A stretch of DNA of 64,000 nt from Bacteroidota bacterium (GTDB taxonomy: Bacteria; Bacteroidota; Bacteroidia; Bacteroidales; F082), in contig JAHIUX010000078.1 of assembly GCA_018816765.1 (NCBI GenBank), positions 1 to 64,000 on the forward strand. Direction: 5' to 3'. Under the pieces are notes generated by a model, which saw nothing but the letters and a program-made list of their open reading frames with translations, had not been told where the DNA came from and ran no database searches. Below are positions 53,321 to 62,783 of the stretch, piece by piece; positions within the stretch are counted from its first letter, which is position 1, and every line of letters starts with the position of its first letter. The position numbers were made by a program, and so were the translations under genes.

Positions 53321-54328
53321 ATGAAGTATGTATGGATGGTGTTGCTGTTGTTTAGCCTCATGGCTTGCAATGTTCAGCCCAAAGAAACAGAAAGCCAAAA
53401 GCAGGATACCACTGCTGTTGATCCCATGACTGAATTGTCGGCTAAGATTTTGGCCGACAGCCTTAATGCTGATTTGCTTAACACACGGGCAGCAATGTAT
53501 GTGCAGCGGAAACAAGTCGACCTTGCTTTCAGAGACCTCAACAAAGGACTGCTGCTTGCTCCTCGAAACGCTTCCTTGTACATAACGCTGGCAGATATCT
53601 ATTTCGGGCTTGGACAAATTGAACAATGCAGCGCAAGCCTGATGAAAGCCACTGAAGTGGCGCCTGATGATCCCAGGGCGTTCCTTAAGCTTGCTGAATT
53701 GAGCCTTGCGCTGGGCAATCACCCCCTGGCACTTAGCTTCAATGACAAAGCACTGGCAATTAATAAGTTCAATGCAGAGGCTTATTATGAAAGGGGACTG
53801 ATTTTCATCAACAAGAACGACACAATTTCTGCACTGAAAAATTTTCAGCTGGCCATTGATCAACGCGATGATTATTTCGATGCCTTGCTTCAAACAGCAA
53901 CCATTTACACTGGTCAGCACAATAGCCTGGCTGAAAGTTATTTGCTGAAAGCAATTCTGCTGTTCCCTGAAAATTTAAGGGCGCGTTACCAGCTTGCACT
54001 GTATTACCAGGAAAACAACAAGGTTAAAGAAGCCATCACACAATACGACACCATTCTGATTGTTGCACCTAACAATAAATTTGCGCTATACAACCTTGGA
54101 TATATTAACCTTGTTTACCTTGATAATTACGAAACCTCGCTGGCTTATTTTGACCAGGTGTTACAAATTGATTCTGAATATGTGGATGCGATGTACAACA
54201 AGGGCCGTGCGATGGAAGCCATGGGCAAATATAATGAGGCAAAGCAGATTTATAAAGAAGTTATCCGAAAGAGAGACAACTACCCACTTGCGATAGAAGC
54301 GATTAATCGGATCGACCAAAAGAGATAG
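53321..54328 (+). CDS. TPR lipoprotein
   Basis: A 335-residue lipoprotein: signal peptide and lipobox FSLMAC, followed by about eight TPR units to the C-terminus (for example AFRDLNKGLLLAPRNASLYI and YNEAKQIYKEVIRKRDNYP). It is likely in the periplasm on the outer membrane and acts as a scaffold. It follows the recA terminator by 20 bp, so it must have its own weak promoter or depend on read-through. Function unknown. Confidence 0.82.
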   Translation: MKYVWMVLLLFSLMACNVQPKETESQKQDTTAVDPMTELSAKILADSLNADLLNTRAAMYVQRKQVDLAFRDLNKGLLLAPRNASLYITLADIYFGLGQIEQCSASLMKATEVAPDDPRAFLKLAELSLALGNHPLALSFNDKALAINKFNAEAYYERGLIFINKNDTISALKNFQLAIDQRDDYFDALLQTATIYTGQHNSLAESYLLKAILLFPENLRARYQLALYYQENNKVKEAITQYDTILIVAPNNKFALYNLGYINLVYLDNYETSLAYFDQVLQIDSEYVDAMYNKGRAMEAMGKYNEAKQIYKEVIRKRDNYPLAIEAINRIDQKR

Positions 54329-54336
54329 GCGAAAAC

Positions 54337-54687
54337 CTATTCCATAAACACAAGCTTTAGCTCTTTGAGGTCCTCGATGAGGCCAGCACCAGCAACTTCA
54401 AGCCTTTCGAAAGTCTCCATCAGCTCGCTTCCATCTTTTGAAGCTCCTTTCATTTCCAAGGTTTTCGAAAGTTCCTGCGGTGCGGCAGCCACAAAGTTTG
54501 AGATTACACCCTTGATGCTATGTGCATCAAATTTCAGGGCGTCAAAATCCAGCTTTTCGATGTCGGATTTTATCGTTGCCATGCGTTCCGGATATTCTGC
54601 AATAAAAATATCAATGATTTCGACAACAATAGACTTGTCAAAATACTGAAAAGTGTCAAGGAACGCTTCTTTGTCAACTACTCTCAT
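54337..54687 (-). CDS. Histidine phosphotransfer (Hpt) domain protein
   Basis: A 116-residue four-helix Hpt protein. The phosphorylated His56 is in DAHSIKGVISNF, the typical H-S-x-K-G motif. It lies 5 bp after a single-domain receiver gene on the same strand, so the two form a two-gene phosphorelay unit. No histidine kinase gene is near; it probably takes phosphate from a hybrid kinase encoded elsewhere. Confidence 0.88.
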   Translation of the reverse strand: MRVVDKEAFLDTFQYFDKSIVVEIIDIFIAEYPERMATIKSDIEKLDFDALKFDAHSIKGVISNFVAAAPQELSKTLEMKGASKDGSELMETFERLEVAGAGLIEDLKELKLVFME

Positions 54688-54692
54688 TTCAA

Positions 54693-55073
54693 TTATCCTT
54701 TATTAATGTAATATCCGTTTTTAACCCGATAAACAATCTCTTCAACATCAGCGTATTGAACAGGTTTCTGAATAAAATCATTCATCCCTGCTTCAATACA
54801 GTTTAACCTGTCCTCAACCGGAGAGCTGGCGGTTACCGCTATGATCGGAATTCGTTTACCAACCTCCATCTCCCTGATTCTCTTAGTGGCTTCGAACCCA
54901 TCCATCCCGGGCATATGAAGGTCCATCAGGACACAATCAAATTCCCCGGGTACAAAGAGCGCTACAGCCTCCAGGCCATTTCTGGCCAGTATTACCGTGT
55001 GGTTATTCCTGGAGAGAAATGCCATTATTATTTTCTGATTAAGCGGATTGTCCTCCGCAACCAAAATTTTCAT
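54693..55073 (-). CDS. Single-domain response regulator (CheY-like receiver)
   Basis: A 126-residue receiver with no output domain. The acidic pair is Glu7-Asp8 (VAEDNPLNQK), the phosphoacceptor is Asp51 (CVLMDLHMPGMDG), the signalling Thr is in IIAVTAS and the Lys in FIQKPVQ. The AEDNPLNQK and DLHMPGMDG signatures are those of receivers at the C-terminus of hybrid kinases. ATG 55073 is chosen: the longer frame to 55139 overlaps the promoter. Confidence 0.92.
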   Translation of the reverse strand: MKILVAEDNPLNQKIIMAFLSRNNHTVILARNGLEAVALFVPGEFDCVLMDLHMPGMDGFEATKRIREMEVGKRIPIIAVTASSPVEDRLNCIEAGMNDFIQKPVQYADVEEIVYRVKNGYYINKG

Positions 55074-55097
55074 CCTTGTTTTGTTTGTTCGTCTAAA

Positions 55098-55127
55098 CAA
55101 AAGTAATAAAGAATAGACTGAAGCAAA
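55098..55127 (-). promoter_or_regulatory. Promoter for the receiver-Hpt pair
   Basis: On the minus strand TTTG, 18 bp, TACTTTTG, 24 bp before the receiver ATG. Confidence 0.6.
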
Positions 55128-55295
55128 CAATACCTGCAAACATTTTTCACAAAAGTTGGTGGTCAGGATTGGAAATGGTTTGGTGGCTTTGAGTAAACCG
55201 CTGACTGAAAACAGTTTCAGATAACAATATCTTATTGGCTTTCATTAAACAAATATGAAACAGCGGTAATTATCTAACTATTCAATTTACTGACA

Positions 55296-57785
55296 TTAAA
55301 ACCCGAAAAAACTGCCAGTCTGAAAGATAGCAAAGGAGGCCAGCCATGCGAGCAAGGTGGTGTAACCAGCCGTAAACAGTGCCCACCGCCATTGTCCGGA
55401 CTCCTTTTTTATGGCAGCGAACACGGCAATGCACGGAAAGTAAATGAGAATAAAGATCATAAATGAAAACGCAACCAATGGCGTCATCACAGGGTTTCCC
55501 GATTTAGGCCCGCTTTCGTAGCGCTGGTTGCGGAGTTTGCTCACGAGGCTTTCACTCACCTCGTTATTTGGGCCGGCCTGGTGCAGCACCCCCATGGTTG
55601 ATATCACAATTTCTTTGGCAGCAGAACCGGCAACGAGGCTGACACCCATTTTCCAGTCAAAGCCCAGGGGTTCAACAACAGGAAGGATAAACTTGCCTAT
55701 CCTGCCAATCATCGATTGTTCCAGTTTCAGCGTCATGCGCTCGTTTTCGAGTGCGTTGATGCCGGATACAAGGCCAGACTGAGCAAGTGAATCCGCTGGT
55801 ATTGATTGCTTCAGAACGGTTATCTTATCGTAGTATGCTTTGTCGATATTCCTGTTTAACGGAAAGTAGCCCAATGCCCAGATAATCGCTGAAGCCAGCA
55901 AGATGATGGTTCCCATCTTTTTCAGATACTGCTCACCCTTAAACCAGGTGTGCCTGAAAATAGCTTTGGCCGTTGGAATACGGTAAGGTGGAAGTTCCAT
56001 CACAAAGGGCATTTCCTGTGCTTTGAACAGTGTCTTCTTGAAAATTATCGCCAGTAATCCGGCAAAACCAATCCCGATGAGGTAGATCAAAAAAAGCAAA
56101 CTCCCCCTGAAATTATTAAAAAATGCACTGATAATCAAAATGTAAACTGGGTACCGGGCACTGCACGACATGAAGGGAATGATCATCATGGTGACGAGCC
56201 TGTCGCCCCTGTTTTCGATGGTCCGGGTGGCCATGATCGCGGGTACATTGCATCCAAACCCCATCAACAAGGGAATAAACGAGCGTCCGTGAAGCCCGAT
56301 ATTATGCATGAGCTTGTCCACGATAAACGCAACCCTTGCCATATATCCGGTGGTTTCCATTAATGAAATGAAAAAAAACAGGATGAAGATGTTTGGCAGG
56401 AATACAATGACTCCGCCAACGCCACCGATTACGCCATCGACAAGAAAATCCCTGAAGATCGAGTCCGGTAATAAGGTATGCACCTGATTGCCAACCCAGG
56501 CAACGGTGTATTCAATCCATTTCATCGGATAATCGCCGACAATGAACGTCGCCTGAAAAACAAGCCACATCATGAAGACGAAAACCGGGTAACTCCAGTA
56601 TTTTCCGGTCAGCACCTTGTCGATCATGCGGCTGCGGGTGTTGGGAACATCTTTCGACTGTACAAATGTTTCCCTTAGGGCGCCTTCGATAAATCCATAT
56701 TTTGCATCAGTAATCACCGTCTCAAGACCGTCATTAAACACTGATTCAATGACTTTGGCTTCTTCCTGAACGACTTTCAAAATCTCAGTCTGATTGCTGC
56801 ATCTGGCGATGCGCATAGCTTCCTCACGATCACCTTCAAGGAGTTTAATGGACAGGTACCTGGGTGAAACGATGTTTGTAACTTCCTGGTTGCCCTCTTT
56901 GTTTATTACTTCCTGAATTCTTCTGATCGATTTTTCAATGTCATTGCCATAGTTCACATGAACATGCCTGATATCTGGATCTTTTTCCAGGTAAACCTGG
57001 ATTACCCTGTCAAATAAGTCAGTTATTCCTGTGCCTTTTGAGCTCACTGTTGGAACAATTGGTATTCCCAACAATTTCCCCAGCTTGTGATAATTGAGCT
57101 TATTGCCTTTCGCGATGAGTTCGTCATGCATATTGAGTGCAATAATTACCCTTACATCCATATCGATCAGCTGGGTTGTCAGGTAAAGGTTTCGCTCGAG
57201 GTTTGATGCATCGATGACATTGACAACGATATCCGGAATTTCATTGAATATATGCGTCCTTACATAAAGTTCCTCAGGGGTATAATGTGTGATTGAGTAT
57301 GTTCCCGGAAGGTCGACAAGTTTGATTTGGTAATCCCGGTGCTGAAAGCGCGCGGTTTTGGCGTCGACAGTCACACCGCCATAATTGGCGGTGCGCTCGC
57401 TTGAATTGGAGGCGAAGTTAAACAGGGTTGTCTTTCCGCAGTTGGGGTTTCCCACGAGTGCAACGCTAATTGTTTTTGCCCGGGGCAAGGGCCTGAGCCG
57501 TAAAGTGTGCTCCAGTTCCTGCACTCCGTGGTAAGCCATCCCGGTAATATGCTGCAGGTCACCACCCACAACCACTTCAATCAATTTCGCATCGCTTCTT
57601 CGTAGCGATACTTCATAGCCCATGATATTGTACTCGATAGGGTCGAGTAAAGGGGCATTCTTGACAACAATAACTTGCTTGCTTACAATAAAGCCCATCT
57701 CCATGATGCGCTTGCGAAACGCACCCCTGCCTTTGACTTTGGTGATTATCCCTTTTTCTCCCGCTTTCAGATCGGCTAAAGTCAT
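55296..57785 (-). CDS. feoB: Fused FeoA-FeoB ferrous iron transporter
   Basis: An 829-residue fusion. Residues 1-75 are a FeoA SH3-like domain (LADLKAGEKGIITKVKGRG, GYEVSLRRSDA). Then comes the FeoB GTP-binding domain, G1 GNPNCGKTT, G2/G3 around GGVTVDAKT and DLPGTYSI, G4 ALNMHDEL. About eight membrane segments and the Gate motifs (for example FMSCSARYPVYI and LLMGFGCNVPAIMATR) follow. It imports Fe(II) across the inner membrane under reducing conditions. FeoA-FeoB fusions are known in Bacteroidota. ATG 57785 begins the FeoA domain; 57800 is an alternative. No feoC or Fur box is apparent. Confidence 0.95.
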   Translation of the reverse strand: MTLADLKAGEKGIITKVKGRGAFRKRIMEMGFIVSKQVIVVKNAPLLDPIEYNIMGYEVSLRRSDAKLIEVVVGGDLQHITGMAYHGVQELEHTLRLRPLPRAKTISVALVGNPNCGKTTLFNFASNSSERTANYGGVTVDAKTARFQHRDYQIKLVDLPGTYSITHYTPEELYVRTHIFNEIPDIVVNVIDASNLERNLYLTTQLIDMDVRVIIALNMHDELIAKGNKLNYHKLGKLLGIPIVPTVSSKGTGITDLFDRVIQVYLEKDPDIRHVHVNYGNDIEKSIRRIQEVINKEGNQEVTNIVSPRYLSIKLLEGDREEAMRIARCSNQTEILKVVQEEAKVIESVFNDGLETVITDAKYGFIEGALRETFVQSKDVPNTRSRMIDKVLTGKYWSYPVFVFMMWLVFQATFIVGDYPMKWIEYTVAWVGNQVHTLLPDSIFRDFLVDGVIGGVGGVIVFLPNIFILFFFISLMETTGYMARVAFIVDKLMHNIGLHGRSFIPLLMGFGCNVPAIMATRTIENRGDRLVTMMIIPFMSCSARYPVYILIISAFFNNFRGSLLFLIYLIGIGFAGLLAIIFKKTLFKAQEMPFVMELPPYRIPTAKAIFRHTWFKGEQYLKKMGTIILLASAIIWALGYFPLNRNIDKAYYDKITVLKQSIPADSLAQSGLVSGINALENERMTLKLEQSMIGRIGKFILPVVEPLGFDWKMGVSLVAGSAAKEIVISTMGVLHQAGPNNEVSESLVSKLRNQRYESGPKSGNPVMTPLVAFSFMIFILIYFPCIAVFAAIKKESGQWRWALFTAGYTTLLAWLASFAIFQTGSFFGF

Positions 57786-57879
57786 GATGGCAATTTGCAT
57801 AATACTACAGGATGCAAAGGAAAAATTTTTGGCTTTGCGCCCTTATACCCACAAGTAGGTATTTTGACTGTAATTAAAA

Positions 57880-58413
57880 TCAGTATAAGTCCTGTTCTGG
57901 CAGCATTGCAGCATAGTTTAGCTGGTGCAATGCCTGGATGATAAGCGAAAGCGAAAGGCCCCATCTTTCGATAAACAACTGGCTGCATGCTGCGATGGCA
58001 TTTTCACGGGCAGCGAGCTGGTTGCGCTTGAACAGCAGGGTGAAATCCTTTAAATCCTGGTAAGTGTCAGCAATGCCTTCGGCCAGTGAGCCTTGCATCA
58101 TTTCAGGATCGTTGGTGTTGTTTTTGTCGGCGAACCAGTATCGGTCAGCATGGCCAAGCGTTTCTTTCAACAGGTTAAAAATGTTTTCCCATTGTTCAAG
58201 TGTGACGAAGCGTTCATTTGCTTCAGGGTATTCAGGCAGTATCTTAGGAAGTAAGGTTCCGCGCAAATACAGAAGTGGAGCAAATCCTCCCAATGACTTC
58301 AATAGCTTTGATTTATCCAGCTTTTCAGCATCTTCAATCATGCGGCAAAATTCATCAGCAATGGCAACAAATTCGAGCACATTGCGTGATAATGTCGGGT
58401 CGTCGTTTGTCAT
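57880..58413 (-). CDS. DUF5063-like protein
   Basis: A 177-residue soluble, mainly helical, acidic protein without signal peptide. The start NVLEFVAIADEFCRMIEDAE, the central LYLRGTLLPKILPEYPEANE, WENIFNLLKETLG and AEGIADTYQDLKDFTLLFKR resemble the DUF5063 family common in Bacteroidota. Role unknown. It lies 94 bp upstream of feoB on the same strand; a functional connection to iron is not shown. Confidence 0.7.
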   Translation of the reverse strand: MTNDDPTLSRNVLEFVAIADEFCRMIEDAEKLDKSKLLKSLGGFAPLLYLRGTLLPKILPEYPEANERFVTLEQWENIFNLLKETLGHADRYWFADKNNTNDPEMMQGSLAEGIADTYQDLKDFTLLFKRNQLAARENAIAACSQLFIERWGLSLSLIIQALHQLNYAAMLPEQDLY

Positions 58414-58442
58414 GTTTCTTTCAATGGTAAGGCCAAATTCAC

Positions 58443-58450
58443 TAAATTTG
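58443..58450 (+). promoter_or_regulatory. -7 element for the GreA-like gene
   Basis: TAAATTTG, 58 bp before the ATG at 58509. Confidence 0.45.
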
Positions 58451-58508
58451 CCTCAATCCCTTCGATTATTACACGAAATAAAGGCTAATCAGGGGCAAAA
58501 GTAAACAA

Positions 58509-58961
58509 ATGACGAAAGACATTCACTATAAAAAGCGATTAATCAACCATTGCATTGCCGGTCAGGAGCACTCGTTTAGTGAAGTTAAAAAAGCAATGGA
58601 TGAGGCCCAGCGCGAGGCCAATGCCTATGGTCCCCCAAAGGACCGCTATGATGGATTCAGAAACCAACAACTGAAAAAAAAGGATATGCTTGCAAAGCAA
58701 TCGGAACAGGCGCTTCAAAATCTGAAAGCCCTGCACATGATTGAAACAGAGGGTCATGAAAATGTTGACTTTGGCTCACTGGTCGTTACCGACAACATGA
58801 CGTTTTTTGTTTCCATCGGTTTGGGACTGATTCCTTTTGAACAGGAGCAGCTGGCTGTCATATCGACCCAGGTTCCCATTTACCAAACCATGCGTAACAA
58901 AAAAGCAGGTGATCGTTTCAGTTTTAATGGTAAGCCATATACGATAATCAGTATTATTTGA
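58509..58961 (+). CDS. GreA/GreB-like protein (Bacteroidota type)
   Basis: A 150-residue protein with an N-terminal helical coiled-coil region (residues about 20-80, charged) and a C-terminal beta domain whose end, STQVPIYQTMRNKKAGDRFSFNGKPYTIISI, follows the pattern of the GreA/GreB C-terminal domain (SP-x-G-x-A-L-x-G-K-x-x-G-D). The family in this phylum is often mislabelled 3-oxoacyl-ACP synthase in databases. A role at RNA polymerase is plausible but unproven; the acidic tip residues typical of GreA are not obvious. The 3' end overlaps the convergent Omp85-like gene by 8 bp. Confidence 0.68.
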   Translation: MTKDIHYKKRLINHCIAGQEHSFSEVKKAMDEAQREANAYGPPKDRYDGFRNQQLKKKDMLAKQSEQALQNLKALHMIETEGHENVDFGSLVVTDNMTFFVSIGLGLIPFEQEQLAVISTQVPIYQTMRNKKAGDRFSFNGKPYTIISII

Positions 58962-60927
58962 ATTCCAGATAATTGGGTGTCCAGTTCTGAAGGGTAAATC
59001 CATCAATGTCATCGGCTTCATTCAAATCGAATGAAATATGCGGTGTATTGTCGGGTACATAAGGGTAGTAGACCAGCCGCAACTGAATCGATTTAAACAC
59101 AAGAAATTCGTTTCTGAGGCGAAGGCCAAGTCCGATGCCATTAACCAGCCGCTGCCGGGAAATTCGCTGCAAATCATCGCCAATAACTCCACTCGTGATA
59201 AACATATAGGGAGTCATACTAAAGCCGATCATTCGCCAAGGTGAATAGAATACTGCCTGAAGCATCCCGCTTGCTTTTATTGTGCCACGCAATTGGTTTG
59301 TGTTTAGGCCAACAATACCTTGGTTGTCACGCAAATACAAGCTGTCCTCAGTGTAACGGTTAATGCCGTCAACAAATTTGCTCGAAAAAATTAGCCTGTA
59401 AGGTATATTGCGGATATTAAAAATCGGACTTGCATATTGTAAACTAACCCTAAAAACTCCCTGATTGAACGATTGATCATACAAATGAGCCCCGATGGCA
59501 AACTGTCCGCTAACGTATCCATACTTGTCGATTGGCCTGGCCACTTTGAAGTCGAAGCTGAAATAAGGTGAACTCTGGAACTCGTTGAAGGTGTAGCCTG
59601 AGAATAGAGAGACACAGTATCCGTAAGGCAAATCAACTTCTACACCCTGGTCAAGCAAAAAGCCTGTCTGTATGTAATTTTGCGAAACAAGGGTCAATCC
59701 GGCAAACAACGCACTGTTGTTGCTCAGGAAACGGTTGGAATCGGCAGCAACATAAGGCCTGTCAAGAAAATATTTATTGTAAACACCCAATGAAGGAATC
59801 AAGTAATCAGGACGTTTTGTCTTTTCATTAGGTTGGTGCATTTTAAACTGATGTCCGACCCACGCATTGCCTTCGATGTACCTGGCGTCTTCCCTCCCTT
59901 CCGGTGGGCGCAGCAGTGTCAATGGAATCTGGTACCAGCGGTGCTCGAAAACCACACCGCCAGCGAGGTTTACCACTTCGGGGATGAATTCACGCTTGCT
60001 GAAAAACCCGTAACTTTCTTCGGTGGAAGACCTCTTGTAGTAAATATTGTTGTTGATGAAAAGCCTCCCCAGATTATTTACGCTTAGATTTAGGTCAGAA
60101 AGGTAAAACGCAGGTTTGTTGCCCTTTTCATGGGTAATGCCTGCCCCAAGCTGTCTGCCGAATCCCAGAAAGTTTGAATTCCAAAGCCGCAGGCTTTGTT
60201 TGCTGCCCGAGTATATCACCGGAAGAAACCCAATTGCAATTTTGTCCTTTACCGCATATTCAAGGTCGACTGAATCATTCCCAATGGGATGGAGGTATAT
60301 GATTACGTTGTCGATATAGGGTAAATCCCTGATAATTTTAACGTTATCAGCAAGAAGCCAGGGATTGACTGTATCGTTTGGTGCAACCAGAAGGTTGTTG
60401 TGCAGAATGAAATCACGCGTATATACGTGTGAGCGATTGGCAAAGCCACCAAAAGCTGATTGTGTTTTTAAACTGGTATCATACACCGAACTACCAATAA
60501 TATCCAGCTTTCTGATGTGAATATTTCTGATGATCAGGCCAGTGAAGGGAGCATATTTCTGTTCGCTTTGTGCGAAGTCAAGGTCGTTTTCTGCCTGTGG
60601 CTTCGGCTGCACAAAGGTCAGGTTGTAAAGTTCACGCGCCACCACATTTTTCTTGGAAAGCTTATTTAATTTATCGTAAAACACCGCACCATCCTTCTTT
60701 TGTGTAGTGATGGCTTCAGATGACTCAAGAATCAATGTGTCTTTTTTCAGGGCAACCAAAGAGTCGTTTTTGAAGAAGTATTCCCCGGCCTGCAGCCGAA
60801 GCGTATCTGGTGCATCCAGCTGGAAAATATGGGTGCTGTCGGGCCCAAAAGCCAATGCCTCGAGTGGAAAGCTGAATGCAATGATTCCCCAAATTATAAA
60901 TAGCTTTAATAACCGATGCGTTATCAT
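58954..60927 (-). CDS. Omp85/BamA-like outer-membrane beta-barrel protein
   Basis: A 657-residue exported protein: signal peptide (residues about 1-26), a periplasmic part with one or more POTRA-like units (LADNVKIIRDLPYIDNVIIYL is the usual end of such a unit), and a C-terminal beta-barrel of about 400 residues rich in alternating aromatic strands, ending in NWTPNYLEFK. It belongs to the surface-antigen/Omp85 superfamily but is not the essential BamA (too few POTRA domains). It may insert or export other proteins or lipids. ATG 60927 is chosen for its signal peptide. The pgm gene lies upstream on the same strand. Confidence 0.75.
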   Translation of the reverse strand: MITHRLLKLFIIWGIIAFSFPLEALAFGPDSTHIFQLDAPDTLRLQAGEYFFKNDSLVALKKDTLILESSEAITTQKKDGAVFYDKLNKLSKKNVVARELYNLTFVQPKPQAENDLDFAQSEQKYAPFTGLIIRNIHIRKLDIIGSSVYDTSLKTQSAFGGFANRSHVYTRDFILHNNLLVAPNDTVNPWLLADNVKIIRDLPYIDNVIIYLHPIGNDSVDLEYAVKDKIAIGFLPVIYSGSKQSLRLWNSNFLGFGRQLGAGITHEKGNKPAFYLSDLNLSVNNLGRLFINNNIYYKRSSTEESYGFFSKREFIPEVVNLAGGVVFEHRWYQIPLTLLRPPEGREDARYIEGNAWVGHQFKMHQPNEKTKRPDYLIPSLGVYNKYFLDRPYVAADSNRFLSNNSALFAGLTLVSQNYIQTGFLLDQGVEVDLPYGYCVSLFSGYTFNEFQSSPYFSFDFKVARPIDKYGYVSGQFAIGAHLYDQSFNQGVFRVSLQYASPIFNIRNIPYRLIFSSKFVDGINRYTEDSLYLRDNQGIVGLNTNQLRGTIKASGMLQAVFYSPWRMIGFSMTPYMFITSGVIGDDLQRISRQRLVNGIGLGLRLRNEFLVFKSIQLRLVYYPYVPDNTPHISFDLNEADDIDGFTLQNWTPNYLEFK

Positions 60928-61043
60928 GTAGAGTGATAATTGCTCAAGGACACTGTATAGCGATCCGTCTGTGCCTGGCTTGATCATTATAACCGGCGAA
61001 GGTATGTTGATCTGACGGGAAAAGCAACATCCTGTTTGTCTGA

Positions 61044-62783
61044 CTATATCTTGAGCGATTGCATGATGGCTTCAATTTTGCCATCGAGCTGCTGATTTAC
61101 CTTGTCGAAGTTTTCTGCTTTGTCAAGCTTTCCTTTTACGCCAAAATAAAACTTGATTTTTGGCTCTGTTCCTGATGGCCTGATGCTGATTTTGTCTCCG
61201 TCGGCAGTAAAAAACTGCAGCACGTCCGATTTAGGTAAGTCAATAACAGCCTGGCTGCCATCAACGAGTGATTTACTGAGCGAAAACTTATAGTCTTTAA
61301 TGGCAACAAGCCTTGAACCGCCAATCTCAACTGGTGGTTGCGAGCGGAATCGCTCCATCATTGCCTTGATCTCTTCAGCTCCGGCTTTACCTTTCCTTGT
61401 CACAGAAAGCAACTTCTCTTTGTAAAAACCAAACTCAACATAAAGGTCTTTGAGCATCTGGTACATGCTTTTTCCCTGATCGGCAGCCCAAGCAGCGGTT
61501 TCAGCGATCATGGCACAGGCACTCACGGCGTCTTTGTCGCGCACAAAATCGCCAACAAGGTAACCGTAGCTTTCTTCACCGCCACCAATAAATGTCATTT
61601 GTCCTTCCTGTTTCCTGATTATATCAGCGATGAATTTGAAACCGGTCAGCACATCGAATTTTGCAACCTTGTATTTTTCAGCAATATCGAAGAGTAGCTC
61701 GGAAGTGACAATGGTTTTTACCATGAATTCCTTGCCGGTTAGCTTCCCGTTTTCCTTCCATTTTGTCAGCAGGTAATTGATCAGCAAACTGGCAGTCTGG
61801 TTGCCATTAAGCAGGATAAATTCGCCCTTGTCGTCTTTTACTGCAATACCCACCCTGTCAGCATCTGGATCTGTTGCCAGCACTAGTTCAGCATTCAGTT
61901 GTTTTGCCCTTTCAATAGCCATGCTTAGTGCGGCAGGTTCCTCGGGGTTAGGCGAATACACTGTCGGGAAATTCCCATCCACAACATTTTGTTCATCAAC
62001 ACCATACACTTTTTCGAAGCCAAACATACCGAGCACCCTGGGTACGAGGTTTACGGCCGACCCATGGATGGGGGTGAAGACGATTTTAAAGTCTTTCTGT
62101 CGTTTAATAAGTTCCGGCGAAAGGCTCAGCTTTTTGATGTGATCGAGGTAGATCTGATCAAATTGCTCATCGAGCATGGTGATCAGCTTTGGGTTGCCGT
62201 TAAAGTTGACCATACCCGGATCAGTGATTTTCTCCACTTCGGTGATCACATTCTTATCGTGTGGGGCAATCATCTGGCCACCATCGTCCCAATAGGCCTT
62301 GTACCCGTTATACTCTTTCGGATTATGAGAAGCCGTGATTACCACGCCGCTCTGACACCCAAAATACCGCACAGTGAATGACAATTCCGGGGTGGGCCTG
62401 AGCGAATTAAACAAATACACCCCAATTTGATTTGCGCTAAATACCTGGGCTGTAATTTCGGTAAAATACGCACTGTTGTTTCGGCAGTCGTGTGCAATGG
62501 CGACCTTCAGGTCAGTTTTGCCCGGAAACATCCTCTTCAGGTAATTGGCCAGGCCCTGTGTGGCCATGGCCACCGTGTATTTGTTCATCCGGTTGGTCCC
62601 GACACCCATGATGCCCCTCAGACCGCCGGTGCCAAACTCCAGGTTTCGGTAGAAACTTTCAGTGAGCTCCTGCGGATCGTTTTCGATCATGTGTTTTACG
62701 GCAGAAGCCGTTTCTGCGTCATATGGTGCTTTTGTCCATTTTAAAGCTACCTCAAGTACCTTAGGATCAATAGTTATGTTCAT
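61044..62783 (-). CDS. Phosphoglucomutase/phosphopentomutase-type mutase (long PgcA/PGM2 form)
   Basis: An alpha-D-phosphohexomutase of 579 residues, about 120 longer than the other two mutases in this window. Motifs: FGTGGLRGIMGVGTNRMN (start), VITASHNPKEYNGYK (phosphoserine loop), DPDADRVGIAV (metal loop), GGGEESYGYLVGD (sugar loop) and RPSGTEPKIKFYF (phosphate loop). This is the PgcA/PGM2 layout, most likely glucose-1-P/glucose-6-P. Its ATG overlaps the stop of the GxxExxY gene in an ATGA, so translation is coupled. It would feed glucose-1-phosphate to the dTDP-rhamnose pathway of the neighbouring rfbD. Confidence 0.9.
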   Translation of the reverse strand: MNITIDPKVLEVALKWTKAPYDAETASAVKHMIENDPQELTESFYRNLEFGTGGLRGIMGVGTNRMNKYTVAMATQGLANYLKRMFPGKTDLKVAIAHDCRNNSAYFTEITAQVFSANQIGVYLFNSLRPTPELSFTVRYFGCQSGVVITASHNPKEYNGYKAYWDDGGQMIAPHDKNVITEVEKITDPGMVNFNGNPKLITMLDEQFDQIYLDHIKKLSLSPELIKRQKDFKIVFTPIHGSAVNLVPRVLGMFGFEKVYGVDEQNVVDGNFPTVYSPNPEEPAALSMAIERAKQLNAELVLATDPDADRVGIAVKDDKGEFILLNGNQTASLLINYLLTKWKENGKLTGKEFMVKTIVTSELLFDIAEKYKVAKFDVLTGFKFIADIIRKQEGQMTFIGGGEESYGYLVGDFVRDKDAVSACAMIAETAAWAADQGKSMYQMLKDLYVEFGFYKEKLLSVTRKGKAGAEEIKAMMERFRSQPPVEIGGSRLVAIKDYKFSLSKSLVDGSQAVIDLPKSDVLQFFTADGDKISIRPSGTEPKIKFYFGVKGKLDKAENFDKVNQQLDGKIEAIMQSLKI

